7,860 bases of DNA, taken from Deferribacteraceae bacterium (GTDB lineage: Bacteria > Chrysiogenota > Deferribacteres > Deferribacterales > JAISNW01). This document shows positions 1 through 5,525 of this stretch, one piece after another (positions within the stretch are counted from its first letter, which is position 1; each line of letters opens with the position of its first letter). A model generated the notes under the pieces. That model ran no database searches and was not told where the DNA came from. It saw only the letters and a list, made by a program, of their open reading frames with translations. The stretch spans positions 1 through 7,860 of the forward strand of contig JAITJJ010000155.1 of NCBI GenBank assembly GCA_031278965.1, in the 5' to 3' direction. The position numbers were made by a program, and so were the translations under genes.

Positions 1-583
1 AGAGGATGATGGCGGTTCCTTCCGCCGCAAGCCGTTTAATTATGGATAAAAGAAGGTATTGGTTGCCGTAGTCAAGCCCCGCCACAGGCTCGTCCATCAG
101 GAAGTATTCCGCCTTTTGGGCAAGAGAGCGTGCTATGATAACAAGTTGACGCTCTCCGCCAGAGAGGTGCAGATACGAGCGTTCCGCAAAGCTCTCCAAC
201 CCCACCTTTGCCAGAGCCTCTTCCGCCGCAGCGTAATCTTTTTTTGAATATCCGAGCCCGCCCCCGGCCCGCCCGCGCCCCATTAAAACCACATCCAAAA
301 CGGAGTAGGAGAAGGCGCCGATATGAAGCTGAGGAACATAGGAGGCGAGTTTTGCCATATCCCTCCGCTTGATTGCGTTGATATCCGCCCCGTTATATTT
401 TACCGTCCCTTTTTTCAGGCGAAAAAAACCGAGCATAGCTTTTATCAGGGTGCTCTTTCCGCACCCGTTGGGACCGAGGATGTTTATGATCTCCCCCTTA
501 TCCGCCGCAAAAGTTACGGATTTTAATATCTCACACCCTTTTGAATAGCCGAAGGACAGGCTTGAAACCTCTATCACCGCCAT
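1..583 (-). CDS. ABC transporter ATP-binding protein, FecE/BtuD type (3' end outside window)
   Basis: This is the cytoplasmic ATPase that powers the adjacent permease. About 194 residues are visible; the family usually has about 250-260, so the C-terminal quarter lies beyond the left edge. Residue positions are counted from the ATG at 583. Visible motifs are Walker A GPNGCGKST (37-45), Q-loop glutamine (about 85, in YVPQ), signature LSGGE (140-144), Walker B FLMDEP (161-166) and D-loop AGLD (168-171). The switch histidine would fall just past the edge. The start is ambiguous. GGGGGAG (584-590) touches the ATG at 583 but lies an ideal 6 bases before a GTG at 577, two codons downstream. The GTG overlaps the permease stop as GTGA (4 bases) and is probably the real start. 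Using ATG gives a 10-base overlap. The overlap implies translational coupling with the permease. The family assignment is firm, but the substrate is unknown. Confidence 0.95.
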   Translation of the reverse strand, partial: MAVIEVSSLSFGYSKGCEILKSVTFAADKGEIINILGPNGCGKSTLIKAMLGFFRLKKGTVKYNGADINAIKRRDMAKLASYVPQLHIGAFSYSVLDVVLMGRGRAGGGLGYSKKDYAAAEEALAKVGLESFAERSYLHLSGGERQLVIIARSLAQKAEYFLMDEPVAGLDYGNQYLLLSIIKRLAAEGTAIIL

Positions 584-1599
584 CTCCCCCTATTTTGAAC
601 GATGGCAAAGATAAAGAGCGGGAGGGAAACAAGGCTTGTGATAATCCCTACCGGAAGCTCTGCCGCAAAAAAGGTTCTGACCATAAGGTCTGTGGAAAGC
701 ATATACAGCGCTCCGCCCATTGCCGCAAGGGGGAGGAGTTTGCGGTTGTCAGGCCCTGTCAGAAAGCGGAGCATATGCGGCACCACAAGCCCCACCCAAG
801 ATATAGTTCCCGCCAAAACTACGGTGGAGGCGCTTATAAAAGTTGCCGCCGTTATAAAGACTATCCTTGTGAGCTTAACGTTTACCCCCAAAGACATCGC
901 CTCTTCGTCCCCAAGGCTTAAAATGTTCACCGTTTTGCCTTGAAGAGAGAGAAAAACAATTCCCAAAATGGAGATAACCCCTACTTTTAAGAGATTATCG
1001 TTGTTTGCGTGGGTAAAGCTCCCCATAAGCCAATATACAAGCTCCGGCAGCTGATTATCCGGATCCGCCGCATATTTTAAGAGAGATGTCAGCGAGGTGA
1101 AAAAAGCCCCCACCACCATCCCCCCAAGGATAAGCACTAAAATTGAGGAGCGGCGGAACAGCAGCGAGAATAGAACCGCCAGAGAGACAGCGGCGCAGGC
1201 AAAGGCAAAAGCCAAAAATTGCGTTAAAAACCACGAGTTGAAAACCACTATCCCTAGCGCGGCGCCGAAGGATGCGCCGGAGAGCACCCCAAGTATTGAC
1301 GGGGATACCAGAGGATTTACAAACATCGCCTGATACACCGTGCCTGATACCGAAAGCGCCGCCCCCACCAAGATTGCGGCACATATGCGCGGAAGGCGAA
1401 TATCCGTGAGCAGAAATAATATTTCGTCCTGCCTGTCAGTCAGCTTGCCTCCGCTTCCCCACTGATAAACGGCTTCAAATATCTCTCCTATGGATAACGG
1501 ATATCTCCCGCTGGTTAAGGAGATAAGGAAAACCAGAAGGAGGAGGAAGGCGAAGACAGAAAAAGGGTGTTTTTTCAGCCGTCGGAGGAGTATCTGCAT
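574..1599 (-). CDS. FecCD/BtuC-family ABC transporter permease
   Basis: This 341-residue inner-membrane permease belongs to the family that imports siderophores, haem, cobalamin and, in MolB-type members, molybdate or tungstate. Full length is typical. The N-terminus is a short basic stretch followed by a hydrophobic helix (about 12-29). Family hallmarks are RLPR (68-71), a G-rich segment ending in NPLVSP (about 79-100), the cytoplasmic coupling segment GDEEAMSLGVN (230-240), GTISWVGLVVPHMLR (264-278) and the C-terminal ELPVGIITSLVSLPLFIFAI helix. Several further hydrophobic helices lie between, consistent with about ten membrane spans. The ATG at 1599 follows the binding-protein stop by 5 bases; its AGGAG (1611-1615) lies within the end of that gene, 11 bases upstream. 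It presumably works as a homodimer with the downstream ATPase. Only one permease gene is seen, as in BtuC systems and unlike paired FecC/FecD systems. Confidence 0.95.
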   Translation of the reverse strand: MQILLRRLKKHPFSVFAFLLLLVFLISLTSGRYPLSIGEIFEAVYQWGSGGKLTDRQDEILFLLTDIRLPRICAAILVGAALSVSGTVYQAMFVNPLVSPSILGVLSGASFGAALGIVVFNSWFLTQFLAFAFACAAVSLAVLFSLLFRRSSILVLILGGMVVGAFFTSLTSLLKYAADPDNQLPELVYWLMGSFTHANNDNLLKVGVISILGIVFLSLQGKTVNILSLGDEEAMSLGVNVKLTRIVFITAATFISASTVVLAGTISWVGLVVPHMLRFLTGPDNRKLLPLAAMGGALYMLSTDLMVRTFFAAELPVGIITSLVSLPLFIFAIVQNRGRWR

Positions 1600-1604
1600 C
1601 CGGC

Positions 1605-2645
1605 CTAGTTCTCCTGAAGAATCTTTTTTATCTCTCTATCGTCCAAATCTTGGTGCATAAAGAGTTTCATAAACTTTTTTGTTTCACTCTGCAAGTCTAT
1701 TTTGCACCTGTCGGGATACAGTTTGCATGAGAGCCATTTAATCGCCATATATTTTACGGGTTCCGGCTTATCCATCCAACTGAACGGTCCGAAGGGGACG
1801 ATATAAACCTTTCCGTTTTTGTAAGCCCTTAGACGCTTCCAGCGGACATCATCGTTAAAGGTTTTTACAAAAAACGGGTTTTGTATTACAAGTACGTCTG
1901 GATTTATCTGCATCAACTGTTCAAAAGAGAGCTGTCTGGCGTATATATCTTTTTCACAATTTACTGCGTTGCGTCCTCCCGCTATCTCCAAAACCTGATT
2001 TTTGCAGGTGGTGCGCAGGCCGTCTATCCCTTGGGCTATATAAACCTTCGGTTTTGCGCTCTGCGGGATATTTTTAACAGCGGCTCTCACAGAAGCAAGC
2101 GCTTCTTCTGCATATTTTGCAAGCTCTTCCCCCCTTTCGGCAACTCCCAGCAGCTTCCCCAAATCTCTAAGGGTGTTTGCCCCTTCGTCCAGATCCCCGC
2201 CTTTTAGGATATAGATATTCATTCCGAGTTCCTGAAGTTCCGATGCATTTTCAATCTGCATGTGAGCGTTTTCAAACATCACCCCGTTTTTCACCTTATG
2301 GGCGAGCAGCATCTCTTTATCGGGGAGACCTCCCCCGCCGTGCCACCCGCCTAGTTTGGGGAGATTGTGATACTTCTCTGGTATATACGGCTTCTCGTAA
2401 TCGTATAGATCGCCGTGCCACCCTGCCAAACGGTCAGGGTTTACCACATATATGAGGAAATTTGCGGGAACATTGGTTCCCCAGAGTTTATCCACGCCGC
2501 CTTCGGGAATATCTTTTACATATAAAATCTTCCCCGTTTCCGCAGAAATTGCGGGAGAGAAGGCAAGGAACAGGAAGGATACTAAAATTAAAAATACCCT
2601 TGACCGCTCCGGTTTCACCGGATTTGCTTCATTTTTGTTTAACAT
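1605..2645 (-). CDS. Periplasmic substrate-binding protein of a metal-chelate-type ABC importer
   Basis: This 346-residue periplasmic protein captures the ligand and delivers it to the permease. A longer reading frame reaches 2705, but the start at 2645 is chosen because AGGAG (2652-2656) sits 6 bases upstream and a signal peptide follows directly: a basic N-region, hydrophobic residues 17-30 and a probable cleavage after AISA (about residue 35). There is no lipobox cysteine, so it is soluble. The mature part matches the FecB/BtuF-like helical-backbone class, with a DRLAGWHG segment (71-78), LGGWHG (98-103), and toward the end a FGPFSWMDKPEP segment (285-296) followed by IKWLSCKLYPD (302-312). 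That arrangement recalls a group annotated as iron or molybdate (MolA-like) binding proteins. It carries four cysteines in the mature chain (214, 230, 307, 314). It lies 11 bases after the NTPase and 5 before the permease. The family is clear; the ligand is not. Confidence 0.9.
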   Translation of the reverse strand: MLNKNEANPVKPERSRVFLILVSFLFLAFSPAISAETGKILYVKDIPEGGVDKLWGTNVPANFLIYVVNPDRLAGWHGDLYDYEKPYIPEKYHNLPKLGGWHGGGGLPDKEMLLAHKVKNGVMFENAHMQIENASELQELGMNIYILKGGDLDEGANTLRDLGKLLGVAERGEELAKYAEEALASVRAAVKNIPQSAKPKVYIAQGIDGLRTTCKNQVLEIAGGRNAVNCEKDIYARQLSFEQLMQINPDVLVIQNPFFVKTFNDDVRWKRLRAYKNGKVYIVPFGPFSWMDKPEPVKYMAIKWLSCKLYPDRCKIDLQSETKKFMKLFMHQDLDDREIKKILQEN

Positions 2646-2651
2646 AATATT

Positions 2652-2656
2652 CTCCT
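2652..2656 (-). promoter_or_regulatory. Ribosome binding site deciding the binding-protein start
   Basis: AGGAG on the minus strand lies 6 bases before the ATG at 2645 and directly after the NTPase stop codon (2657-2659). It favours 2645 over the longer frame from 2705, whose extra 20 residues would push the signal peptide away from the N-terminus. Confidence 0.8.
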
Positions 2657-3172
2657 TTACTGAGCGGGCGGATGAGACAATACTGCAGTGCGGATGATGC
2701 CGCAAGTTTTATCCGCCCCCAGCAAACCCACATCCACTGTAAGAGCAGGTTTAAGCCCCCATTTGGCGCAAATGTCCGCCAAAGCGTCTTTTCGGACAGA
2801 AAGGACGGTCGGGAGTTTTCTTGCCGCAATCATCTCCATATTCGGCGCATATCCTCCGCCCTCCAACTCCCAGAAGCCGGCCTCGTCAACCAGAAGCGTC
2901 CCGGTATCCGCACCCTTTGCTATCGTTTCGTTTACCTTTGCCAAGGCGGCGGTGCGAAAAAAATAGGAGCAAAATTTTACAGCTTCTTCCCCTCCGTCCC
3001 CGCTTTCATCCGCCAAAATCAGCTTTTCGCGCGAAGGGAAAAGGTTTGCTTCCAGAACCCCTTTTTTCGGGCGGATGCATACCACGCCGCACGGTTTTTT
3101 TACGTGGTGGACAAGCTCCATAAGAAACGTGCTCTTTCCCGCACCTTTCTCGCCGGTTAAAACTATAAGCAT
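2657..3172 (-). CDS. Small P-loop nucleoside triphosphatase, THEP1-like
   Basis: This 171-residue cytoplasmic protein has no signal peptide or membrane segment. Walker A is GEKGAGKST (7-15). The Walker B region reads TLLVDEAGFWELEGGG (92-107), which resembles the VDEIGPLEL-G-G pattern of the THEP1 nucleoside-triphosphatase family (PF03266 as I recall it). Length is typical of that family. Members hydrolyse NTPs in vitro, but their cellular role is poorly known. The start at 3172 is supported by GGGAGGA (3179-3185) 6 bases upstream; an in-frame TTG at 3187 overlaps that site and is unlikely. It is the first gene of the operon with the ABC importer and has a promoter just upstream. It could be a ligand-processing, chaperone-like or regulatory ATPase for the imported substrate, but nothing in the sequence proves this. 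A MobB-like or adenylate-kinase-like P-loop protein is the alternative. Confidence 0.8.
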   Translation of the reverse strand: MLIVLTGEKGAGKSTFLMELVHHVKKPCGVVCIRPKKGVLEANLFPSREKLILADESGDGGEEAVKFCSYFFRTAALAKVNETIAKGADTGTLLVDEAGFWELEGGGYAPNMEMIAARKLPTVLSVRKDALADICAKWGLKPALTVDVGLLGADKTCGIIRTAVLSHPPAQ

Positions 3173-3178
3173 AAAACA

Positions 3179-3185
3179 TCCTCCC
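3179..3185 (-). promoter_or_regulatory. Ribosome binding site of the NTPase gene
   Basis: GGGAGGA on the minus strand is followed by TGTTTT and the ATG at 3172. This strong Shine-Dalgarno sequence at 6-base spacing sets the start and excludes the TTG at 3187, which overlaps the site itself. Confidence 0.8.
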
Positions 3186-3194
3186 AAAACACTT

Positions 3195-3218
3195 GGAAAG
3201 AGTGCAAATCCCCTTTCC
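3195..3218 (-). repeat. Small inverted repeat in the NTPase operon 5' leader
   Basis: GGAAAG (minus strand, 3213-3218) can pair with CTTTCC (3195-3200) across a 12-base loop. It lies between the predicted transcription start near 3244 and the ribosome binding site at 3179-3185. The stem is only 6 base pairs, so it may be chance or a modest leader structure. No U-run follows, so it is not a terminator. Confidence 0.35.
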
Positions 3219-3250
3219 GAATAATTTTAATATTTCGCCGCTGTCTCAAA

Positions 3251-3278
3251 AGTATAGCATAAAATATAAATCAGTAAA
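3251..3278 (-). promoter_or_regulatory. Sigma-70-type extended -10 promoter for the NTPase/ABC operon
   Basis: On the minus strand the -35 element is TTTACT (3273-3278) and the -10 is TATACT (3251-3256), with a 16-base spacer that ends in TGC, giving an extended -10 TGnTATACT. Transcription would start near 3244, leaving a leader of about 72 bases before the ATG at 3172. The promoter lies 20 bases after the receptor stop codon. The four-gene operon can therefore be expressed separately from the receptor. I see no clear terminator after the receptor, so read-through is also possible. Confidence 0.65.
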
Positions 3279-3298
3279 CCCGTTTTGCCGCCCTGAAC

Positions 3299-5311
3299 CT
3301 AAAACTTTGCCGATGCGCCCAGTGTATATGTTCTTCCCGGCATCGGGTAGTTTTGTCTAAGCTCATAAAGTTCATCCAAAACATTGCTGACAGACATATT
3401 TATTTTGAAGTTATCAGTAATGTTGAAGGCAAGATACAAGTGTAAAAGGAAGTAGGAATCCAGAGAGGTGATTTCATAAATATCAATCCAACGCTCGCTC
3501 CGGTATTCCGCAACCGACATAACTGAGATATGTTCTTCCCACAGGAGAAGTTCTATATAGCCGTTTAATGTAAATTTAGGGTAGTATGTTACGGTTTTGG
3601 CACTCGCAATACTGTCATCAACAGAATAATCGCATAAAGAGAGATTTCCCCCCATATTCAGGTATTTAGATAAAAATAACGTGGAACTCAACTCCAGACC
3701 GTAAAAGGAAACGGCGTCCATATTGGTGACAAAGTCCACGGAGTGAATTGTGGCGAAAGGGTCAGGGACTCTTATTACAGCCATTTTGTCATCAATACGG
3801 CTGTAATATACGGCGGCATCCAGAGCCAGCTTATATAAAAACGCCCCTTTATAACCAAACTCAATATGGTCAGCCACTTCCGGTTTTAAGTTTGGGTTTG
3901 GCATGGAGTCGCTCAAGCGGGTGGAGTAGCGGTCGTTCATCGTTGGAAACTGGTTCCTTCTGGCATAAGTCAGACGAAGCTCATGGTGTTTAACAAATTC
4001 ATAAAACACCCCGGCTTGTGCGGCTAAAAGCCAACGGTCACGTTCATTAACCTGATATGAGGATATCCCCATATATTCGGCAAAGGCGTTTGGTCTGCTC
4101 CAGTAGCTATCCGGAAGCAAGCTGTCAAAACCGCCGCTTGCAATGAAACGCAGCTTTTCCAAAGGTTTATATTCATATTCCAACCCAAGGGATATTTTAT
4201 TCTCCCTCACATGAATGTCGTCCTGATTTATCAGATCTTTTCGGTAGCTCCAGTGATCATCCTGACGGAATGAAAAGGCAGCCCGCAAAATGTGCTGTTT
4301 GTTTATGTTATAACCCGCGTTTAAGCGTCCGCCGGCAGCGTATTCGTCATATTCGGTAATCTTATTGGGCCTGCCGTATCTGATATGCATAAAGCTGGAA
4401 TAAGTGCTCAGAGAGTTGATATATGTATCGTAAAAGGCAAGAAAGGCAATATCCCATTTGCTGTTCTTGTAATCGCTGTGCAGAGATATACTCTGATGTT
4501 CCCAATTATCCCACCCCCACAGGGAATAGAGCGGACCTGCCTCCGGCGGGTTCATCCCCCTGTCGGACGTTTCGTAAATATATGCCGCCCATATGTCAAG
4601 ACCGTCCGCGGGAGTGGTTCCGGCAATAACGGTGGTTTTGGAGTCTTCCCTATCGGAAAAAAGCCTTTCGCCTTTATTTTGAACACTGCCTTGCATAGGA
4701 GTGTAAGCGTCAGGCAAACGGGTATGCCCTGTGTCTCTATGCTGAAAAGTCGTTTTAAAATAAAAAGTGTCAAGCTTTGAACCCGCGCTTGCCGTGAAGT
4801 TATTAACGGACAAGCTGAAAGTATCATCCAGTTCAACAGCATCCTTTAGGTAAAATTCAAAAGTTTTTTTAGGCTTGGATGCGGTGAGCAGAACAGCACC
4901 GCCCATCCCATTTGCTCCCATCAACATTGACGAATAACCTTTCTGAACCGTTATGCTCTCCATATCCCCTATCAGAAGCCCGCTGCTGTCGCCGCGTCCG
5001 TTAAAAGGGCTGGTTATTGATATGCCGTCAACTATAACGGGTATGTAAGAGCTGTCAAAACCCCTTATATTGAAAGAGGATTCCCCTCTGGCGTTCCCTT
5101 CGGATATTGTTATCCCCGGCACTCTGTTAAGCGCCTGCCGCAGGTCTTGAACGCCGGTTTTTTCCATATCTTCCCTGGTGATCTCAACTCCGGAATACTT
5201 CTGTCTCTCCCCCACCACTTCTATGGGTTCCATCTCAAAGATTTCCAATTCTTCTGCAAAGGCACCGCAAACAGAGAGTAATAAAAACAGAGTGATGATA
5301 TTTTTTATCAT
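3299..5311 (-). CDS. TonB-dependent outer-membrane receptor
   Basis: This 670-residue protein is a ligand-gated beta-barrel that moves a scarce nutrient across the outer membrane using TonB-ExbB-ExbD energy. It has a signal peptide (1-19, cleavage after AFA), a TonB-box-like segment PIEVVGER (29-36), and a plug domain (about 40-145) with DLRQALNRVPGI, the NIRGFDSSYIPVIVDG motif (81-96) and the plug-ending GANGMGGAVLLTAS. The rest is a barrel rich in alternating aromatic strands, with PNPNLKPE, typical of iron-chelate and BtuB-like receptors. It closes with PMPGRTYTLGASAKF and the terminal phenylalanine used by the barrel assembly machinery. AAGGAA (5321-5326) lies 9 bases before the ATG. Length is usual for the family. 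It sits between a lipoprotein gene (214-base gap) and the ABC operon. There is no N-terminal signalling extension, so FecA-type transcription signalling is not expected. I could not find a convincing promoter of its own. Confidence 0.95.
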   Translation of the reverse strand: MIKNIITLFLLLSVCGAFAEELEIFEMEPIEVVGERQKYSGVEITREDMEKTGVQDLRQALNRVPGITISEGNARGESSFNIRGFDSSYIPVIVDGISITSPFNGRGDSSGLLIGDMESITVQKGYSSMLMGANGMGGAVLLTASKPKKTFEFYLKDAVELDDTFSLSVNNFTASAGSKLDTFYFKTTFQHRDTGHTRLPDAYTPMQGSVQNKGERLFSDREDSKTTVIAGTTPADGLDIWAAYIYETSDRGMNPPEAGPLYSLWGWDNWEHQSISLHSDYKNSKWDIAFLAFYDTYINSLSTYSSFMHIRYGRPNKITEYDEYAAGGRLNAGYNINKQHILRAAFSFRQDDHWSYRKDLINQDDIHVRENKISLGLEYEYKPLEKLRFIASGGFDSLLPDSYWSRPNAFAEYMGISSYQVNERDRWLLAAQAGVFYEFVKHHELRLTYARRNQFPTMNDRYSTRLSDSMPNPNLKPEVADHIEFGYKGAFLYKLALDAAVYYSRIDDKMAVIRVPDPFATIHSVDFVTNMDAVSFYGLELSSTLFLSKYLNMGGNLSLCDYSVDDSIASAKTVTYYPKFTLNGYIELLLWEEHISVMSVAEYRSERWIDIYEITSLDSYFLLHLYLAFNITDNFKINMSVSNVLDELYELRQNYPMPGRTYTLGASAKF
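5295..5311 (-). repeat. 17-base palindrome over the receptor start codon
   Basis: ATGATA (5306-5311, minus strand) is followed by five A and then TATCAT (5295-5300). This perfect 6-bp inverted repeat includes the ATG. It could form a weak hairpin at the initiation site or act as an operator, but AT-rich codons for Met-Ile-Lys-Asn-Ile-Ile give it easily by chance. Confidence 0.3.
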
Positions 5312-5356
5312 AAATCAGATTTCCTTAACTCCAAGGTTTAGGCGCAAAAGCGAAAA

Positions 5357-5416
5357 GCCCCGTTTAGCCCCGTCTTTTTGCGTTTATGCAAGAAGACGGG
5401 GTTTCCGTGAAGGGGC
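5357..5416 (-). repeat. Strong stem-loop in the receptor gene leader
   Basis: On the minus strand CCCCGTCTT (5393-5401) pairs perfectly with AAGACGGGG (5368-5376). After one C-A mismatch, TTGC (5388-5391) pairs with GCAA (5378-5381) around a 6-base loop. In a plus-strand transcript that mismatch would be a U-G pair, giving an unbroken 14-pair stem. An outer helix GCCCC (5412-5416) with GGGGC (5357-5361) may extend it, and it is followed by TTTTCGCTTTT. It may be a terminator or attenuator between the lipoprotein and the receptor, an mRNA-processing or stabilising structure, or the end of a mobile element. Its position 46-105 bases before the receptor start favours a regulatory role, but the U-rich tract is interrupted. 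Confidence 0.6.
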
Positions 5417-5417
5417 C

Positions 5418-5512
5418 ACTTTCTAAACCGATATAGGGCGGACATACCGGGTTGCCTCTATGGATGACGATCACGGAGCCTACTTTCTAAACCGATATAG
5501 GGCGGACATACC
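5418..5512. repeat. Two perfect 31-base direct repeats, 64-base period
   Basis: Copies at 5418-5448 and 5482-5512 are identical; each begins ACTTTCTAAACC and ends GGCGGACATACC on the plus strand, with a 33-base unique stretch between them. Both are preceded by a GCC-containing sequence (GGGGCC and GGAGCCT). The copy near the lipoprotein stop also forms a small hairpin, GGCGG/CCGCC (5501-5516). No third copy is seen one period further on either side. This could be a paired protein-binding site for receptor regulation, or a remnant of the multiply repeated end of an insertion sequence (IS21-like ends have this style). No transposase is present. Confidence 0.75.
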
Positions 5513-5525
5513 CGCCTTATGCCGG

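Noticed and set aside
541..943. Plus-strand frames of 126 and 113 residues
   Set aside because: They lie opposite the permease, whose family motifs are clear, and their residue makeup (many Arg, Lys, Cys, Pro) is that of antisense shadows.
2646..2705. Longer N-terminus of the binding protein (start at 2705)
   Set aside because: It would overlap the NTPase end and place 20 extra residues before the signal peptide, while a good ribosome binding site precedes the ATG at 2645.
2672..3160. Plus-strand 162-residue frame opposite the NTPase
   Set aside because: It overlaps the P-loop gene fully, has no recognisable domain and no suitable ribosome binding site.
3279..3298. Terminator after the receptor gene
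   Set aside because: The bases after the stop codon form no clear GC-rich hairpin followed by a T-run on the minus strand.
5418..5512. Minimal CRISPR array (31-base repeats, 33-base spacer)
   Set aside because: Repeat and spacer lengths fit, but there are only two repeats, no third copy one period away, no typical repeat ends and no cas gene in the window.
5312..5525. Cobalamin riboswitch upstream of a BtuB-like receptor
   Set aside because: The gap size suits one, but I could not find the B12-box core or the conserved GCCACTG element on the minus strand; the GTGGCC present is not in that context.
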